From Smittium mucronatum (lineage: Eukaryota > Kickxellomycota > Harpellomycetes > Harpellales > Legeriomycetaceae), in the NCBI GenBank assembly GCA_001953115.1, contig LSSL01001563.1:12136-33354 (forward strand): 21,219 nt of DNA. Reading direction: 5' to 3'. The notes under the pieces were generated by a model, which searched no databases, was not told the DNA's origin, and saw only the letters and a list, made by a program, of their open reading frames with translations. The position numbers and the translations under genes were made by a program. Position 1 is the stretch's first letter. Each line of letters starts with the position of its first letter. This document shows, in pieces, positions 19,819 through 21,219 of the stretch.

Positions 19819-21219
19819 ATGTATTCTGCTATAAAAACCGGTTACTGGTTGACTATATCTCTTTCCTTGATAACTGTAGTTGTATACTGTTGGCTGTACT
19901 ATACTAACAGGAGTCTAGTCAACCGCGTGTCTCTGCGGCTCACTACTCTAGTATCCCTAATCAACATTCTTGTATGTGCTTGCCGGCTAGTGTTGATGAT
20001 ATCCGATATAAACGAAACCTTCCTATGCCGATTCATGTTCCCGCTGGTGAGTTTCTTCCAGTTCATGACTACTTTTCTGCTGGCTTCAACCGCCGTAAAC
20101 CTGCACCTGGTATTTTTGATCAGACGCCAGATAATATCTTACAAACGCCTCGAGAAAATATACATATGGTCCTCCGTCTTTGTCTCTTTTGCCATTTCTC
20201 TCGCCTCCATTATCGTATCCATACGGCGGGATTCGTGCTGGCTCGATACCAACGATGACTTGAACTCTAACAAAATCATCCTCAACCAGTTCTGGTTTCT
20301 GTACCTTTGGATCCTTATTCCTTCCTTCTACTCTCTTGTCATCGTCATAATGGTCATTTTCAAAATTATAAACGAACAGAGTCGTATCTCAAAGGAGTTT
20401 AGAAACGTTTCCAGCCCGTCACCTCCAATCTTTGTTAATACCACTCCCACTTCTTTTAAATCTAGTCGTCCGAAATCCAAAAAACTTGAATTGTCTTCGC
20501 TGTCCAGTTTCAGCCATAAAAGACCCAAAGTGGCTGAGAATACTGCTTCCAGTCCTATTAAAAGATCTCTGAATTCCATAGATCTTAACCTTTTGGTCCA
20601 GTCTAGTGCCCAAAAGAGCATACAAAAACCAACTGAAGAAAGAATGGGAAACCATTCCGCTAAAAGAAACAGCTACGGTGATCCTACCACTATCCAATAC
20701 AACAAACCTACAACCTATGATCCTACCACCATCCAATACAACAAACCTTCGAGTGGCACCACTGGCCGGTTTAATCTGAACACCCCAGTATACTTTAAAA
20801 GCCGCAAAAACGCAAAATCCAAAACCACATCCAAAAAAATGTCATACAGCTCAGCCCTCAAGATATACAGCGCCATCCTCAGAATACTCATATATCCCAT
20901 TGTGCCGATCATCCAGACGTCGCTCATTATCGGCGTTGGGCTCTACTACAACCTGCGGATAAATCCCGACAATATAGACGCAATCAAAGACTTCCCGCAA
21001 GTCAACAGCACCATATACGCCTATTCCGGCCTGCTCAACGTCATCGCCTTCTGCTTCGATCCCGCCTTCAGCAACAAGTACCGGTACCTCTTTGTATCTT
21101 CCATACACAGCGATTCCGATATCAACGCCCACCAACCAATGCTCAGCGACTCCCACTACAACCCCGCTTCGTCTCCTCATCACCCCAATCCCACCGGTCT
21201 TGGTGCGTCCGGTAGCCCC
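19819..21219 (+). CDS. Seven-helix G-protein-coupled receptor (Git3/cAMP-receptor-like), 3' end cut by window
   Basis: An uninterrupted frame of 467 codons runs to the window edge without a stop. The start is the first ATG after an in-frame TGA (19813-19815); an upstream exon is possible. Hydrophobic segments at about 8-28, 36-60, 72-102, 114-133, 157-184, 343-373 and 395-412 give seven helices. Cys70 at the top of helix 3 and Cys140 in the second outer loop can form the usual disulphide. Helix 6 has RILIYPIVPIIQTS, seen in Git3/Dictyostelium cAR-like fungal receptors. Helix 7 has N407...DPAF (414-417), a variant of NPxxY. The third inner loop is very long (about 185-342), rich in Ser and Lys, and carries a repeated DPTTIQYNKP. 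The role is probably plasma-membrane nutrient or signal sensing through a G protein; the ligand is unknown. Codons are noticeably richer in C at third positions than those of the genes to the left. Confidence 0.8.
   Translation, partial: MYSAIKTGYWLTISLSLITVVVYCWLYYTNRSLVNRVSLRLTTLVSLINILVCACRLVLMISDINETFLCRFMFPLVSFFQFMTTFLLASTAVNLHLVFLIRRQIISYKRLEKIYIWSSVFVSFAISLASIIVSIRRDSCWLDTNDDLNSNKIILNQFWFLYLWILIPSFYSLVIVIMVIFKIINEQSRISKEFRNVSSPSPPIFVNTTPTSFKSSRPKSKKLELSSLSSFSHKRPKVAENTASSPIKRSLNSIDLNLLVQSSAQKSIQKPTEERMGNHSAKRNSYGDPTTIQYNKPTTYDPTTIQYNKPSSGTTGRFNLNTPVYFKSRKNAKSKTTSKKMSYSSALKIYSAILRILIYPIVPIIQTSLIIGVGLYYNLRINPDNIDAIKDFPQVNSTIYAYSGLLNVIAFCFDPAFSNKYRYLFVSSIHSDSDINAHQPMLSDSHYNPASSPHHPNPTGLGASGSP
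20680..20748 (+). repeat. Duplicated 30-bp block in the receptor's third inner loop
   Basis: Positions 20680-20709 and 20719-20748 both encode DPTTIQYNKP (residues 288-297 and 301-310), 39 bp apart and differing at one base. The near-identity suggests a recent duplication. Confidence 0.93.

Noticed and set aside
20328..21183. Several minus-strand frames at the right end
   Set aside because: Mirror frames of the receptor gene, whose plus frame has clear membrane helices.

Overview
This is eukaryotic nuclear DNA, most likely from a filamentous fungus. The evidence is short spliceosomal introns (56-208 bp), compact same-strand and convergent genes, and recognisable fungal-type proteins (Rpn10, Mrt4, a seven-helix receptor). 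The very AT-rich non-coding DNA would suit an early-diverging lineage such as Kickxellomycotina/Harpellales, but that placement is a guess. No prokaryotic operon structure is present, and most short open frames in the AT-rich half are chance.

Left half (1 to about 12,700). Very AT-rich, with no intact gene. It holds decayed sequence: (a) a dead Tigger/pogo-type DNA transposon on the minus strand (3711-5738) that still shows its helix-turn-helix start, a probable intron, most of the DDE domain and one terminal-repeat candidate; (b) a broken ASCC2/Cue3-like gene on the plus strand (about 6784-8708) with a CUE domain and a diagnostic C-terminal part; (c) a broken membrane-protein gene (12118-12678), not securely identified. 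Five runs of 9-12 C or G stand out. The rest shows no gene.

Right half (about 12,700 to the end). Gene-bearing and less AT-rich. RPN10 (plus, six exons, 335 aa) encodes the ubiquitin-receptor subunit of the 26S proteasome. It is followed 207 bp later by a single-exon 715-aa protein with a probable histone fold, and then, convergent with it, by MRT4 (minus, five exons, 247 aa), a nucleolar 60S assembly factor. A 1.7-kb intergenic region follows, with a dense CCAAT-box cluster near MRT4 and two sets of tandem repeats. The window ends inside a seven-helix receptor gene (plus, 467 codons, no stop before the edge).

The intact genes share no pathway; they are housekeeping and signalling neighbours. 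I found no new defence or biosynthetic system. The most informative items are the transposon relic with its cryptic intron, the ASCC2/Cue3 relic, the CCAAT cluster and the 33-bp repeats upstream of the receptor.
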